Shown piece after piece: positions 25,667 to 34,646 of a DNA stretch of 64,000 nt (its first letter is position 1; each line of letters begins with the position of its first letter). Made by a program: the position numbers and the translations under genes. The DNA comes from CAVVKW01 sp963749035. Lineage in GTDB: Bacteria > Verrucomicrobiota > Verrucomicrobiia > Chthoniobacterales > JAATET01. Below the pieces are notes generated by a model. The model made no database searches. It was not told the DNA's origin and was given only the letters and a program-made list of their open reading frames with translations. The stretch is taken from assembly GCA_963749035.1 (NCBI GenBank), contig CAVVKW010000004.1, positions 1,116,001-1,180,000 on the forward strand, read 5' to 3'.

Positions 25667-26722
25667 TCAGAGGCTGTAGTGGGCTAAAATAGAGGGCCAC
25701 ACGTCTTTTGGGGGATTCTCGACGACCCAAAATTGACGGGACGGATGATGGACGATGGTGATGCGCTTGCGGAGGGTGGATGAGATCTCGTAGTTACGGC
25801 CTTCAAAATCGACGGTGTGGTCGTTGTTCACGCGTCGGGAGAGGCGGAGTGAGAGGTGCAGATCGAGTAGGGCGGGAGGCGGAGAAGGACGCAGGCGACC
25901 GCGGCCACGGAGTGACTGGATTTCCCAGACTTCGAGGGGAATTTTGCCGGACGAGCGGTTGAGCTTGAGGTTCTGTCGCTCGATCTCCATCTGGAGGATG
26001 GCGTCGGCTTGCGCCCAAGTTGTGGCGCGGGCGTGTGCGAGCAAGGCGACCAGGCGTCGCTGGAAGGTGCCAAAGCACCGCTCGATCTTGCCCTTGGCCT
26101 GAGGGGTGGGAGCCACGAGGTGGGCGGAACCCAGTCCCAGCATGGCTCGTTGGAACTCGCTTTTGGGATCGCTATGGTCGTCGGTGGAACTCGGTCCGAA
26201 GAGGCTCAGGCCGTCGGTGTAGAGGATCTCGGGAAGCCCCCAGCGGGTGAAGGCTTCGCGGAAGTGCTCGAAGTGATTCCAAGTGGTGTCCGATCCGACG
26301 AAACGGCCCGCCAGATTGAGTCCGGAGGCGTCGTCCACGGTGAGTAGGAGGGTCTGCTTGGAACTGGCCGGCCACCACTGGTGGATGGAGCTGTCGTGTT
26401 GCCAAAGCTCTCCGATGTGCTCGCGGCGGAAGCGTCGGTAAACCCGGGGTTTGCGGGCCGCAGCGGGCACCAGATGCGCGTAGTGCGCTTTGACGTGGGC
26501 CTCGACCGTGGAGCGCGCCCGGCGAAACCCGCAGAGGCGCTCGAGTTCGTCGGCAACGAGCTGGTAGTTGGGCGGATTTTGAAGGGGAAGGAACTCCTCG
26601 AGCAGGCATCGCGTCTTGGCTGGCCAGTCCCCCAATCGGTCTCCCCCGCTGGTCTTCGGCCCGTAGTTGGCGCGCTCCGACAGGAAGACTCCGCGCATTT
26701 CGTAGAGCCGGGAGCGGCTCAC
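25667..26722 (-). CDS. IS1202-like transposase (integrase core)
   Basis: The frame starting at GTG 26722 gives 351 residues. Acidic residues of the integrase core are in LWQHDSSIHQWW, EILYTDGLSLFG and QAKGKIERCFGTFQRRL, and a C-terminal beta-domain follows (NNDHTVDFEGRNYEISSTLR). In the same frame the reading continues upstream as HRHPAGFVRRTLEDFNAGTL then AVTAAAHLGVSRSRLYEMR, a complete helix-turn-helix. The natural start is therefore probably ATG 26832 (MKK) with a one-base slip in the A7 run just after it. Confidence 0.82.
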   Translation of the reverse strand: MSRSRLYEMRGVFLSERANYGPKTSGGDRLGDWPAKTRCLLEEFLPLQNPPNYQLVADELERLCGFRRARSTVEAHVKAHYAHLVPAAARKPRVYRRFRREHIGELWQHDSSIHQWWPASSKQTLLLTVDDASGLNLAGRFVGSDTTWNHFEHFREAFTRWGLPEILYTDGLSLFGPSSTDDHSDPKSEFQRAMLGLGSAHLVAPTPQAKGKIERCFGTFQRRLVALLAHARATTWAQADAILQMEIERQNLKLNRSSGKIPLEVWEIQSLRGRGRLRPSPPPALLDLHLSLRLSRRVNNDHTVDFEGRNYEISSTLRKRITIVHHPSRQFWVVENPPKDVWPSILAHYSL

Positions 26723-26925
26723 TCCCAGATGCGCAGCTGCCGTGACCGCGTCGAGGGTGCCTGCGTTGAAGTCTTCGAGCGTGCGTCGAACGAATCCGGC
26801 GGGATGACGGTGGGCTAACTGCTTTTTTTCATCGCGGGATCATCATCCAAGCCAGACGCCCAAGAAAGCAAAGCTGCCTTCTGCTACGAAGGGTTCTCGA
26901 ACGCCATCCACCCACCAAGCGCGCC

Positions 26926-26992
26926 AGCGCGGGAAGCGCCTCTCCGTCGGCCTCCGCTACGCTCCGGCCTCCTCCGAGGCGCTTCCCGCGCT
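26926..26992. terminator. Large hairpin between the IS end and its transposase gene
   Basis: The arms AGCGCGGGAAGCGCCTC (26926-26942) and GAGGCGCTTCCCGCGCT (26976-26992) pair perfectly over 17 bases with a 33-base loop. It has no U-tract, so intrinsic termination is not certain. It may block read-through from the host RHS gene into the transposase. Confidence 0.5.
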
Positions 26993-27656
26993 GTTTCCAA
27001 CACCCCAGTCCGGTTTTGAACCGTCTCCTATTCCGGTTTTGCTCCGTCTCTTTCCGGTTTTGCTCCGGCCCCGACAGGTCGATCAATTTCATCGTCGCGC
27101 CACCGCGGGCGTCGCGAAGCTCGACCGTGGTCAAATCGCTCCCGTTGTATTTAAAGTTGAGAACCCGATCCGTCGGCGACACGACTGCCATGATCTTCCC
27201 GGATTTATAAAGATACTTCCACCCCTCTCGATTCGAGATGACCACCCGTCGGCCCACCACATCAGCGTGCCATTCTCCACTCGGGTTAGTGTAGCACCGG
27301 AGGTCGCGATTATCAAAGAATGGCATCGCCCCCCCGGAGGGCATCTGCCAGACGAAAGCCCCGCGCTCCCTCGGTATGACCGCACTCTCGAGTTGGGGAC
27401 AGAACCACTGCGGACCGAAGATTCCCTCGTCTTCTCGGGTGGAAAGGTAAACGATTTGAAGCGGGAACTGGAACTCAGGCGTCGCTTTCACGCCGTCCAT
27501 CACGAACTCTTGAGTCCAGCCGCCTTCAATGAGCGCTCGGCCCGCCCTCTGCGGAGCAAACGTCCAATCCAGAGCCGCAGCGCGGGCGAACGGGAAGAGC
27601 GTCAGCGCGATCACGATGAAGATCTTGAATTTCGCCGGATGCGAGAGTCGTTGCAT

Positions 27657-27909
27657 GAGCCGGATACTCGTCGACTAAATCCAGCTTTGGAAAGCTGCAG
27701 CTATGGACAGCTCGTGGAGAGTTTACGACACGCCCATTGCAAGATGTGGGCGAAGGTGGACACATGTGCTGACCGATAAAAACCCTTGTCATCACCAGCG
27801 CGAGAGTCGAAGCACTCCAGCCAACCGTCACTTACTCCACTTTGTGTAAATTGATTGCATAGGGGGTCGCCGTCCGATTACCTGCCTGCAATCTTTACCG
27901 TTACTAACA
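27657..27909. promoter_or_regulatory. Divergent intergenic region between the RHS gene and the LuxR-type regulator
   Basis: These 253 bases separate the leftward RHS operon from the rightward regulator gene and must hold promoters for both. No confident -35/-10 pair was chosen. A small palindrome (CAGCTTTGGAAAGCTG, 27680-27695) lies close to the RHS start and could be an operator. Confidence 0.35.
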
Positions 27910-28587
27910 ATGCACCCGCTCTCTGAACAATCACCTCGGAGTCACGCAATCCAGGTTCTCATTCTCGATTTCGATCTTAAGGTGGCAGAACTCCTCGCTC
28001 AGTTTTTGGAGACGAATCACCCAGAGGTGAGCGTCATGCCGGTAGAGAACGACCCGGTGACGGTCGACGCGGTTATCACCACCGATTCACCCGACTTGAT
28101 TATTGCGACCTCACCGTTTGCTAGAGAGTGTCGTTCCGAAATCCGCTGCTATCTGGAAAGAGTTCAAAATGCAGCCAAAATCATTGAGATCGCGACGACT
28201 GATCGGCCTCGCCGCCGTCTGGAGGACCCGCTCCCGTTCGAAGTTGACGGGCTCGTCCATCGCCGAGATTCCCTCGCATCTTTCCAACATTGCCTAATCT
28301 CGGTGCTCTCCGGAGGCCACTTCGTCAGCCCACATTGCGCGAAAATTAAGCGGCGTGTCCGAGAGGCACCGGAGCCATACGCTGCCCTCAGCTCGGTCGA
28401 GAAGGAAGTCTTGGAGAGGCTGGCGCGCGGGGAACTGCAGAAGGTCGTGAGCGCAGAACTCGGCATTTCCTCTAAAACAGTACAGCACCACATTGTTGCC
28501 ATCAAAGGGAAGCTCGGGAGCGAAAGCACGGCGGGGTTAATCGCCCTTGCGGTCAAACAGGAATTAGTCGAGCTGCCTCCCGCCTAG
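27910..28587 (+). CDS. LuxR-type regulator with degenerate receiver domain
   Basis: The 225-residue protein has an N-terminal receiver-like domain (VLILDFDLKVAELLAQFL) and a C-terminal LuxR/FixJ DNA-binding domain (LSSVEKEVLERLARGELQ, AELGISSKTVQHHIVAIKGK). In the receiver the phospho-acceptor position is Thr67 within PDLIIATSPF instead of Asp, so it is probably not controlled by ordinary phosphorylation. It is transcribed away from the RHS operon across a 253-base gap. A regulatory link is possible but unproven. No sensor kinase gene is adjacent. Confidence 0.82.
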   Translation: MHPLSEQSPRSHAIQVLILDFDLKVAELLAQFLETNHPEVSVMPVENDPVTVDAVITTDSPDLIIATSPFARECRSEIRCYLERVQNAAKIIEIATTDRPRRRLEDPLPFEVDGLVHRRDSLASFQHCLISVLSGGHFVSPHCAKIKRRVREAPEPYAALSSVEKEVLERLARGELQKVVSAELGISSKTVQHHIVAIKGKLGSESTAGLIALAVKQELVELPPA

Positions 28588-28624
28588 GAGCCACGTGCGT
28601 CCCCCGGCAGGATCGCATCGGGAT

Positions 28625-30925
28625 TCATACCAAGACGATCCACGCCAGCGCTACCCGACGCACGCTCGTCCCGGTCTTCAGCGCTCCGACTTCGATTTTT
28701 TTCAATTCCACCGTCAGTGGATCGCATTTCACCTCCATTTCCGCCAATTCCCCCTCGAAGGCCATCGCCAACTCTCCAACCTCAGCCTCGAGCTCAACCA
28801 GCTTCTCCCGCGCCCGATCCGCCTCCCCGGCTTCCTTGAACGAACGCCCGACGCCCCTCGCCGCAGTCGTCGCCCGTCCGAGTGTCGAGCGACTCACCGC
28901 CTTCCGCCCGAGAAACGCCGACAGCAGCGTCGAGCCAAACGACAGCGCCGCCTGCATCCGCGCCTGCCCGACCTGCGCCTCCTCCCGCTCGACCGCGTCC
29001 CGCGCCCGCTCGATCTTGGTTTCAAGCGAGCCCCGTGCCTTCTCAAATTTCGCGCGCAGTTCCTCGATCCGTTCGTCCCGCTCTTCCCGCAGCGCGTGAG
29101 CTAATCGCACCCGAAATTCCCCTTCAGATTCCCCCGGTTCCGCTGCCACGCCGACCGCTTCACAGCTCAGCAAAGCCAGCGTGCAATTCTCGACCACCCG
29201 CTCTTTCGCCTCCCGCTTCCACTCCCGGTAATTCGCGCTCTGCCGGCCTTCGCCCGTCACCTCGCCAAAGCTCGCCCCGCCCGGGATCGCCTCCGCGAAT
29301 TCTTCCAACCGCACCTCCTTCGCCTCCGTCCAGTCCAGCCCCTCCATCCCACCTGGAACGGGCAGCACCCACGCACCGTCTTGCGAGATATCCACGTCCA
29401 GCTTCCGATCCCGGTAGCGAACCGTCGCCACGACCAGCAGCCGGGCGCCCAGCTCCGCGCCCGCCCCGGCCCGCTCGCACACTTGGTCAACCCCTTCGAT
29501 CACCGGCTGCCGGCCGCCACCGGCCGATAACGCCGGACTTTTCTCCGACCGCTCCGGTCGGTCCGCTCCGGCCAATACTCGGATCTGCTCCCGCGTCAAC
29601 GGCCCCGCCAGGTAAGACAACGCCCACCGCGTTTCGAACACGACCGGCCCATCCTCGTGCACGTTGTTCAGCAAAAACCTCCGCGATCCCAGCGACGCCA
29701 GCATTGCCGGCAACCGCTCATCACCCTCGATGGATCGCAGCCCTTCCATCAGCCGATCCCGGTCCCGCTCCGTCTGAAGCTTACCCACGAACCACGTCCC
29801 CGCGTTCGACAGTGCCTTGTAATCTAAATCCGCCGGATTCTGCGTCGCCAGCACCACCCCCAGCCCCTGCGCCCGCGCCTGTTTCAGCAGCGTCAGCAAC
29901 GGCCGCTTCGACGGCGGATCCGCCACCGGCGGCAGATACCCGAACACTTCGTCCAGATACAGCAACGCCCGCAAACTCGTCGTCCCCCCCTGCGTCCGCA
30001 CCCAAGCCACCACCGCGTTCAGCAGCAGCGAAACGAAAAACATCCGCTCCGCCTCACTGAGGTGCGCGATCGACAGCACCGCTAATCGCGGCTTCCCCTC
30101 CGGCGTGTGCAAAAGCGACGCCACGTCCAACGGCTCACCCTGCGTCCATCCGGAAAATCCCGGTGAAGCTAGAAAATTGTTCAAAGCCAACACCAGATCG
30201 AACCGATCCTTCTCGGGATAGAACCCATCGACGTCGAGCACCCCGACTTTCGCGAAAGGTGGCTTCTGCACCAATCGCACGAGATCCGGCAGCGGCACCC
30301 CCCGACCTGCCCTCCACTCGTGCTGCAGGATCGCCGCGACCAGCGTCAGCTCCCGACTCCGCCCCCCGTCCGACTTGATCCCCACGAGTCCCAGCAAACT
30401 CGTTGCCGCCGTCTGAATCGCGTCGGCGAACGTCTCCGCGTCGTCGCGCACGGACTGCGCCGGGGGGTCAAAGGCCGCCAGGATCGACAGCGGCGTCCCG
30501 GCCTGACTGCCCGGCGTGTAGATCCGCACCTCCGCCGCGTCCCGCAGCCGCCGCACGCGCTCCCCGTCCTGCCCCCACTCGCCTAGACCATCTTTCCACT
30601 TCTGCGCGACCGCCGCCGCGTCCCCGTTCACCCACGGCGCGAACTCCGCCGCCGACAACTCCGGAAACTGCAGTGCCAGATTCGTCAGATCCCCCTTCGG
30701 ATCGATCACCAGCGCCGGGATCCCGTCGATCGCCGCCTCCTCCAGCAGCCCCACGCACAAGCCCGTCTTCCCGCTCCCCGTCATCCCCACGCACACCGCG
30801 TGCGTCACCAGATCCTTCGCGTCGTAGAGCAAGGGCTCGTCGACCGCCTCCCCCGACTCCACGTCCCAGGAACGTCCGAGGTAAAATTTTCCGAGCTTCT
30901 CGAACTTTGCCGCGTCCAGATTCAT
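28625..30925 (-). CDS. HerA/DUF87-type ATPase
   Basis: The protein has about 766 residues from ATG 30925 (MNLDAAKFEKLGKFYLGR); ATG 30937 is also possible. Walker A is VGMTGSGKTGLCVGLLEE, followed by ALVIDPKGDLTNLALQFPEL. Walker B is RALLYLDEVFGYLPP, and the sensor-like segment is GVVLATQNPADLDYKALSNA. A long charged coiled-coil region (about 620-720, RAKFEKARGSLETKIERARD) precedes the C terminus. HerA-like ATPases translocate DNA or act in DNA processing and defence; the role here is unknown. A fragment of its 3' end is duplicated at 11718-11845. Confidence 0.8.
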   Translation of the reverse strand: MNLDAAKFEKLGKFYLGRSWDVESGEAVDEPLLYDAKDLVTHAVCVGMTGSGKTGLCVGLLEEAAIDGIPALVIDPKGDLTNLALQFPELSAAEFAPWVNGDAAAVAQKWKDGLGEWGQDGERVRRLRDAAEVRIYTPGSQAGTPLSILAAFDPPAQSVRDDAETFADAIQTAATSLLGLVGIKSDGGRSRELTLVAAILQHEWRAGRGVPLPDLVRLVQKPPFAKVGVLDVDGFYPEKDRFDLVLALNNFLASPGFSGWTQGEPLDVASLLHTPEGKPRLAVLSIAHLSEAERMFFVSLLLNAVVAWVRTQGGTTSLRALLYLDEVFGYLPPVADPPSKRPLLTLLKQARAQGLGVVLATQNPADLDYKALSNAGTWFVGKLQTERDRDRLMEGLRSIEGDERLPAMLASLGSRRFLLNNVHEDGPVVFETRWALSYLAGPLTREQIRVLAGADRPERSEKSPALSAGGGRQPVIEGVDQVCERAGAGAELGARLLVVATVRYRDRKLDVDISQDGAWVLPVPGGMEGLDWTEAKEVRLEEFAEAIPGGASFGEVTGEGRQSANYREWKREAKERVVENCTLALLSCEAVGVAAEPGESEGEFRVRLAHALREERDERIEELRAKFEKARGSLETKIERARDAVEREEAQVGQARMQAALSFGSTLLSAFLGRKAVSRSTLGRATTAARGVGRSFKEAGEADRAREKLVELEAEVGELAMAFEGELAEMEVKCDPLTVELKKIEVGALKTGTSVRRVALAWIVLV

Positions 30926-30971
30926 GCACACCACCATTCCCAAAAGCCGACCGGGTGCCTATTCAATTTCC

Positions 30972-31526
30972 ATGTCTCGCAATTGGTTCGTCGCTTGGCC
31001 CGTCGAAAACGCCACCGAATGGCTCACCGCCCTCGCCGCCGATGCCCCCGTCGGCGTCACCTTCCTCGACCCCGCCGACCTCCACGTCACCCTGGCCTTC
31101 CTCGCCACCCACACCGACGCCGCCGAAAAGAAACTCGCCGGCATCCTGCGCGGACTCCCCCCCACGGGCGTCGACGTCACGCCCGGCCCCTTCCTTGCCC
31201 TTCCCCAGCCCCGCCGCTTCTCCGAACTCGTTGCCACGATCGATACCGGACGCCTCGAGCTCGAAAAACAAATCGCGAAGTGGCGCCCCCGCCTCTGCCG
31301 CGAAGTCGGCGCCCAGCTCGATCCTCGCGCCCCCGTCCCGCACATCACGCTCGCCCGACCCGACCGCCGAATCACCAACGACGAGCGCGACCTCGCGCTC
31401 GCGTGGATCGATTCCCGTCCCCGGGACGAAACCCCGCTCCGCCTCGCCCGCCCCACCATCTACCGCTGGTCCGACACCAAAGACTCCCGCCGCTACCAGC
31501 TCACCGAGCTGAAAGCTGAAAACTAA
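30972..31526 (+). CDS. thpR: RNA 2',3'-cyclic phosphodiesterase (2'-5' RNA ligase family)
   Basis: From ATG 30972 (MSRNWFVAWPVENATEWL) the protein has 184 residues, normal for the family. Two HxT motifs form the active site: LHVTLAFLATH and PHITLARPDR. These enzymes hydrolyse 2',3'-cyclic phosphate ends of RNA. The gene is divergent from the ATPase and ends 12 bases from the convergent gspF stop. Confidence 0.85.
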   Translation: MSRNWFVAWPVENATEWLTALAADAPVGVTFLDPADLHVTLAFLATHTDAAEKKLAGILRGLPPTGVDVTPGPFLALPQPRRFSELVATIDTGRLELEKQIAKWRPRLCREVGAQLDPRAPVPHITLARPDRRITNDERDLALAWIDSRPRDETPLRLARPTIYRWSDTKDSRRYQLTELKAEN

Positions 31527-31538
31527 AAACTCCGCTCC

Positions 31539-32780
31539 CTACCTCGTCCGCAACCCCGACACCGAAGTGAGAATTCCGGTAATCATCGAATACGCCACCA
31601 GCCCGACGAACAACGCGACCACCAAAATCGTCAACGGCTGGATCAACGTCGTCATGTGCTGAATCCGGTTCGTGAACTCCTTGTCGTATCTCGTCGCACT
31701 CCGCTGCAACGCCCCGGCCAGATCTCCCGTCTGCTCACCGACGTTCATGATGTCGATCAGCACCGCCGGAAAGAACGGCGCGTGCCGCAACGCCGCCGAC
31801 AGCGAGCTTCCCTCGCCCACCCGGTCCACCATCTTCCCCAGAATCCCCTTCAGATAAACGTTCGCCGTCGCCCGTTGCAGCAACGTCAGCGCGTTCAATA
31901 AAATCACGCCGTTCGAAACCAACGTCGACAAGGTCTGCGAGAACTCCGCGAGAAACTGCACCCGCAGCACCGGCCCGACCAACGGCAGATCCAGTTTCAC
32001 CCGGTCCCAAGTCATCCGACCCTCCGGCGTTCGACGCCACGCCGTGAACGCCATACCCAGACCGACCAGCAGCAAAATTACCGCCCACCAGTAGCTTCCG
32101 AAAAATTCACTCGTGCCCACCAGCATCCGAGTCATCAGCGGCAACTCCTTCCCCGTCTTACTCAGCAGCACCGTCAGTTGCGGCAGCAAAAACGTCATGA
32201 AAATAATCAGGAGCAGCACGCCCGCCGAAAACACGATGCTCGGATAGACCAGCGCCATCGTGATCCGCTTTCGCAGGTCCGTCATGATCGCGAAATACTC
32301 CGCCTGCCGCCGCAGGATCTTCGGCAGCGCCCCCGCCGTCTCGCCCGCCGCGACCATACTGCAAAACAAGTCCGAGAAACAATCGCCACAGCTCCGCAAC
32401 GCGTTCGAGAAACTCACCCCGTCCCTCACCTGCTGCCGCAGCGTGGCCCCGATCACCTTCAGCGGCGAACGCTCCTTCCGAGTCTCGATCACCTTCAGCG
32501 CCGGCTCGAGCTGCAACCCCGCCTCCAGCAATTCCGAGAGCTCCTCCGTAAAGAGCAGCACTTGATTCGCCGGGAGCCGCCGCACCATCCCCTCGGCTTT
32601 GACCGGTTCCCCCGCCGTCCCGGCGACCGCTCCTCCCGCCTCGTCCAACGGCGCGATCGACACCGGACGCAGCTTCCGACCCATGATCGCCTTGTAGGCC
32701 TCCGCCTTCGTCCGCGCGTCGATCTCCCCCGTCTCGACCGCGCCCGCCGCCGTCGTTGCTTTGAATCGAAAACTCGCCAT
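31539..32780 (-). CDS. gspF: Type II secretion inner-membrane platform protein GspF
   Basis: The 413-residue protein starts MASFRFKATTAAGAVETGEI and has two T2SSF domains (QVLLFTEELSELLEAGLQLE and VQFLAEFSQTLSTLVSNGVI). Three membrane helices lie near 185-210, 235-255 and 385-405. GspF anchors the assembly ATPase to the membrane platform. It is the last gene of the leftward secretion operon, about 80 bases after gspE. Confidence 0.95.
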   Translation of the reverse strand: MASFRFKATTAAGAVETGEIDARTKAEAYKAIMGRKLRPVSIAPLDEAGGAVAGTAGEPVKAEGMVRRLPANQVLLFTEELSELLEAGLQLEPALKVIETRKERSPLKVIGATLRQQVRDGVSFSNALRSCGDCFSDLFCSMVAAGETAGALPKILRRQAEYFAIMTDLRKRITMALVYPSIVFSAGVLLLIIFMTFLLPQLTVLLSKTGKELPLMTRMLVGTSEFFGSYWWAVILLLVGLGMAFTAWRRTPEGRMTWDRVKLDLPLVGPVLRVQFLAEFSQTLSTLVSNGVILLNALTLLQRATANVYLKGILGKMVDRVGEGSSLSAALRHAPFFPAVLIDIMNVGEQTGDLAGALQRSATRYDKEFTNRIQHMTTLIQPLTILVVALFVGLVAYSMITGILTSVSGLRTR

Positions 32781-32826
32781 CGCTCCGTCAATTCGATGGC
32801 AGCCGGGACCGGATCTCCATCCCTGT

Positions 32827-32853
32827 CATCCGTGCAATCCGTGCAATCCGTGG
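32827..32853. repeat. Short intergenic repeat (ATCCGTGCA type)
   Basis: Three copies of ATCCGTG(CA/G) lie head to tail in the gspE-gspF gap. This resembles the other formulaic runs found before genes in this window. Confidence 0.6.
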
Positions 32854-32863
32854 TTTCATCCTT

Positions 32864-34570
32864 CTATTCGTCCAGCACGTCGAGTTCCGCCGACGTGACG
32901 CGCAGCACCTCCTCGACGGATGTCATCCCCTCAAGCACCCGGTTCCAGCCATAGTTGCGCAGCGGAATCATCCCCTGTTTCATCGCCAGTTCCCGCAACG
33001 CCGGACCCGACGCCCGGTGCTGGACCAATTCCTGCATCTCCTGCGTCAGCACGCAGATCTCGTAAAGCGCCGTTCGCCCGCGGTATCCCGTGAAACGGCA
33101 GCGGTCGCACCCCTTCGGTCCGTAGATCGTCCCCTCCCGGTTCGTTGGGAATCCGATCCGCTTCAAATTCCCGATCGGATGGCTCTCCGGCGTCCGGCAA
33201 TCCGGGCACAGCCGCCTCACCAGCCGCTGAGCGATGAACGCGCGCACCGAAGACCCGATCAGGAAAGGCTCCACCCCCATGTCGATCAGACGAGTGATCC
33301 CGCCCACGGAATCATTCGTGTGCAGCGTGCTGAAAACCAAGTGGCCCGTCAGCGCTGCCCGCACGGCGATTTCCGCCGTTTCCAAGTCACGCATCTCACC
33401 GACCATGATCACGTTCGGATCACCGCGCAGCACACTTCGCAGCGCCCGGGCAAACGTCAGGTCGATCTCCGGCCGCACCGCGATCTGGATCACTCCCGAA
33501 AGCTTGTGTTCGACCGGATCCTCGATGGTCACAATCCGCCGCTCTTTCGTATTCAGCGACGACAGAAAGGTGTAAAGGCTCGTCGACTTCCCGCAGCCCG
33601 TCGGCCCCGTCACCAGCACGATCCCGTTCGGCATCGCTAAAAAATCCAGAATCTTCGCCTCGGAATCTCGATCCAATCCCAGCCGCGCGAAGTCGAACTT
33701 CTCCTGCCCCAGCAGCCGCAAACTGATCGTCTCCCCGGTTACCGACGGAATGCACGCCACACGAACGTCGATCGGCACCCCGCCCAACTCGAGCTGAATA
33801 CGACCATCCTGCGGAATCCGCCGCTCGGCGATGTCGAGGTTCGCCATGATCTTGATTCGCGACAGCACCGAAGCCTGCAGAACCTTGATGTTCGGCGGCA
33901 CCGGCACCTCGTGCAAAATCCCGTCGATCCGATACCGAATCCGCAGATCCGTGCCCAGCGGCTCGACGTGAATGTCCGTTGCCTGCTGATCCAGCGCCTC
34001 CCGGAGAATCTGGTTCACAAACTTCATCACCGACGCCTCCGAGTCGTCGCTGTCGAGAATGTTGACCTCCTCGTCCGACCCGCCGTCCGTCTCGCCCTCC
34101 TCGCGATCCTCGAGCAATTCCTCGAACGTCTCCGCGCCGACGCCGTAGTGCTCACGCAGCGCGGCAACGACGAATTTCCGCGTCGTCATTAAAAACTTCA
34201 CGCGCTGCGGAAACTGCTGCCGCACCGCCGCCCGCGCCAGATGGTCCAGCGGATCGTATCCCGCCAGCGTAATCTCCCCGGGATCCAGCACCATCGGAAC
34301 CAAGTGGTAGCGCAACGCCAGCCGCGCCGGAAAACCTTCGGCAAACTCCGCACCCGACTCCGCCGGCGGCTCCATCCATTCGATCCCCATCCGCTCAGCG
34401 AGCGCGCGCAGAAATTGTTCCTCCGCCACCGAGTCGCTGTCCAGCGCCGCCCGCACCGCCGACCGCTGGCCCCGTAAAGCCGATTCCGCCTGATCGAGCA
34501 CCCCATCGGTGACTCCGCTCCCAGCCTCAGCCAAAGATTCCGCAATGAACGCCAAAGCCGTCACGCCCAA
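32864..34570 (-). CDS. gspE: Type II secretion assembly ATPase GspE
   Basis: The protein has about 568 residues. An N-terminal GspE domain is followed by the ATPase: Walker A GPTGCGKSTSLYTFLSSL, the Asp box with IVTIEDPVEH, Walker B NVIMVGEMRDLETAEIAV, the His box region HLVFSTLHTNDSVGGITRLI. A tetracysteine zinc element (CPDC ... CDRC) follows. The reported start is TTG 34570; GTG 34564 is an alternative, and no ATG is close. GspE powers pseudopilus assembly from the cytoplasm. Confidence 0.95.
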   Translation of the reverse strand: MGVTALAFIAESLAEAGSGVTDGVLDQAESALRGQRSAVRAALDSDSVAEEQFLRALAERMGIEWMEPPAESGAEFAEGFPARLALRYHLVPMVLDPGEITLAGYDPLDHLARAAVRQQFPQRVKFLMTTRKFVVAALREHYGVGAETFEELLEDREEGETDGGSDEEVNILDSDDSEASVMKFVNQILREALDQQATDIHVEPLGTDLRIRYRIDGILHEVPVPPNIKVLQASVLSRIKIMANLDIAERRIPQDGRIQLELGGVPIDVRVACIPSVTGETISLRLLGQEKFDFARLGLDRDSEAKILDFLAMPNGIVLVTGPTGCGKSTSLYTFLSSLNTKERRIVTIEDPVEHKLSGVIQIAVRPEIDLTFARALRSVLRGDPNVIMVGEMRDLETAEIAVRAALTGHLVFSTLHTNDSVGGITRLIDMGVEPFLIGSSVRAFIAQRLVRRLCPDCRTPESHPIGNLKRIGFPTNREGTIYGPKGCDRCRFTGYRGRTALYEICVLTQEMQELVQHRASGPALRELAMKQGMIPLRNYGWNRVLEGMTSVEEVLRVTSAELDVLDE

Positions 34571-34646
34571 CCCCCGATCAAATCGGACCCTCCGGCCCCG
34601 AGCGCACCCGCGCGAGTCTTTGCCAATCGCCAGCTTCGCCTCATCC

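Larger units (their letters stand above)
25613..27076. mobile_element. IS1202-like (ISNCY-type) insertion sequence with a 16-base target duplication
   Basis: The 1464-base element has ends TGTCGGCGACGGAGCAAAAC and TGTCGGGGCCGGAGCAAAAC (inverted) and subterminal repeats of CCGGTTTTGCTCC at both ends. The target GGTCGATCAATTTCAT is present at 25597-25612 and 27077-27092. Long duplications of this kind are known for IS1202-group elements. It splits the RHS gene between codons for MKLIDL and AFDNRKK. Confidence 0.88.
22919..27656 (-). pseudogene. RHS/YD-repeat protein, interrupted by an IS1202-like element
   Basis: The 5' part (27656-27077) encodes a signal peptide (FIVIALTLFPFARA) and an N-terminal domain. 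The 3' part (25596-22919) encodes about 20 YD repeats (YDAFGRITSVARGE, YEYDAKRRRTAQIDGNGN, YDYDRAGRMLGAQGG) and the start of the RHS core (MTYYLNDMLGTTLGDVNGNA). Removing the IS with one copy of its 16-base duplication gives 3258 bases in frame, a 1085-residue protein. It ends QNQPPTP, before the FTGK...DPxG half of the core, which the overlapping next gene supplies. RHS shells enclose C-terminal toxin domains; here the shell and tip are separate genes. Confidence 0.85.
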
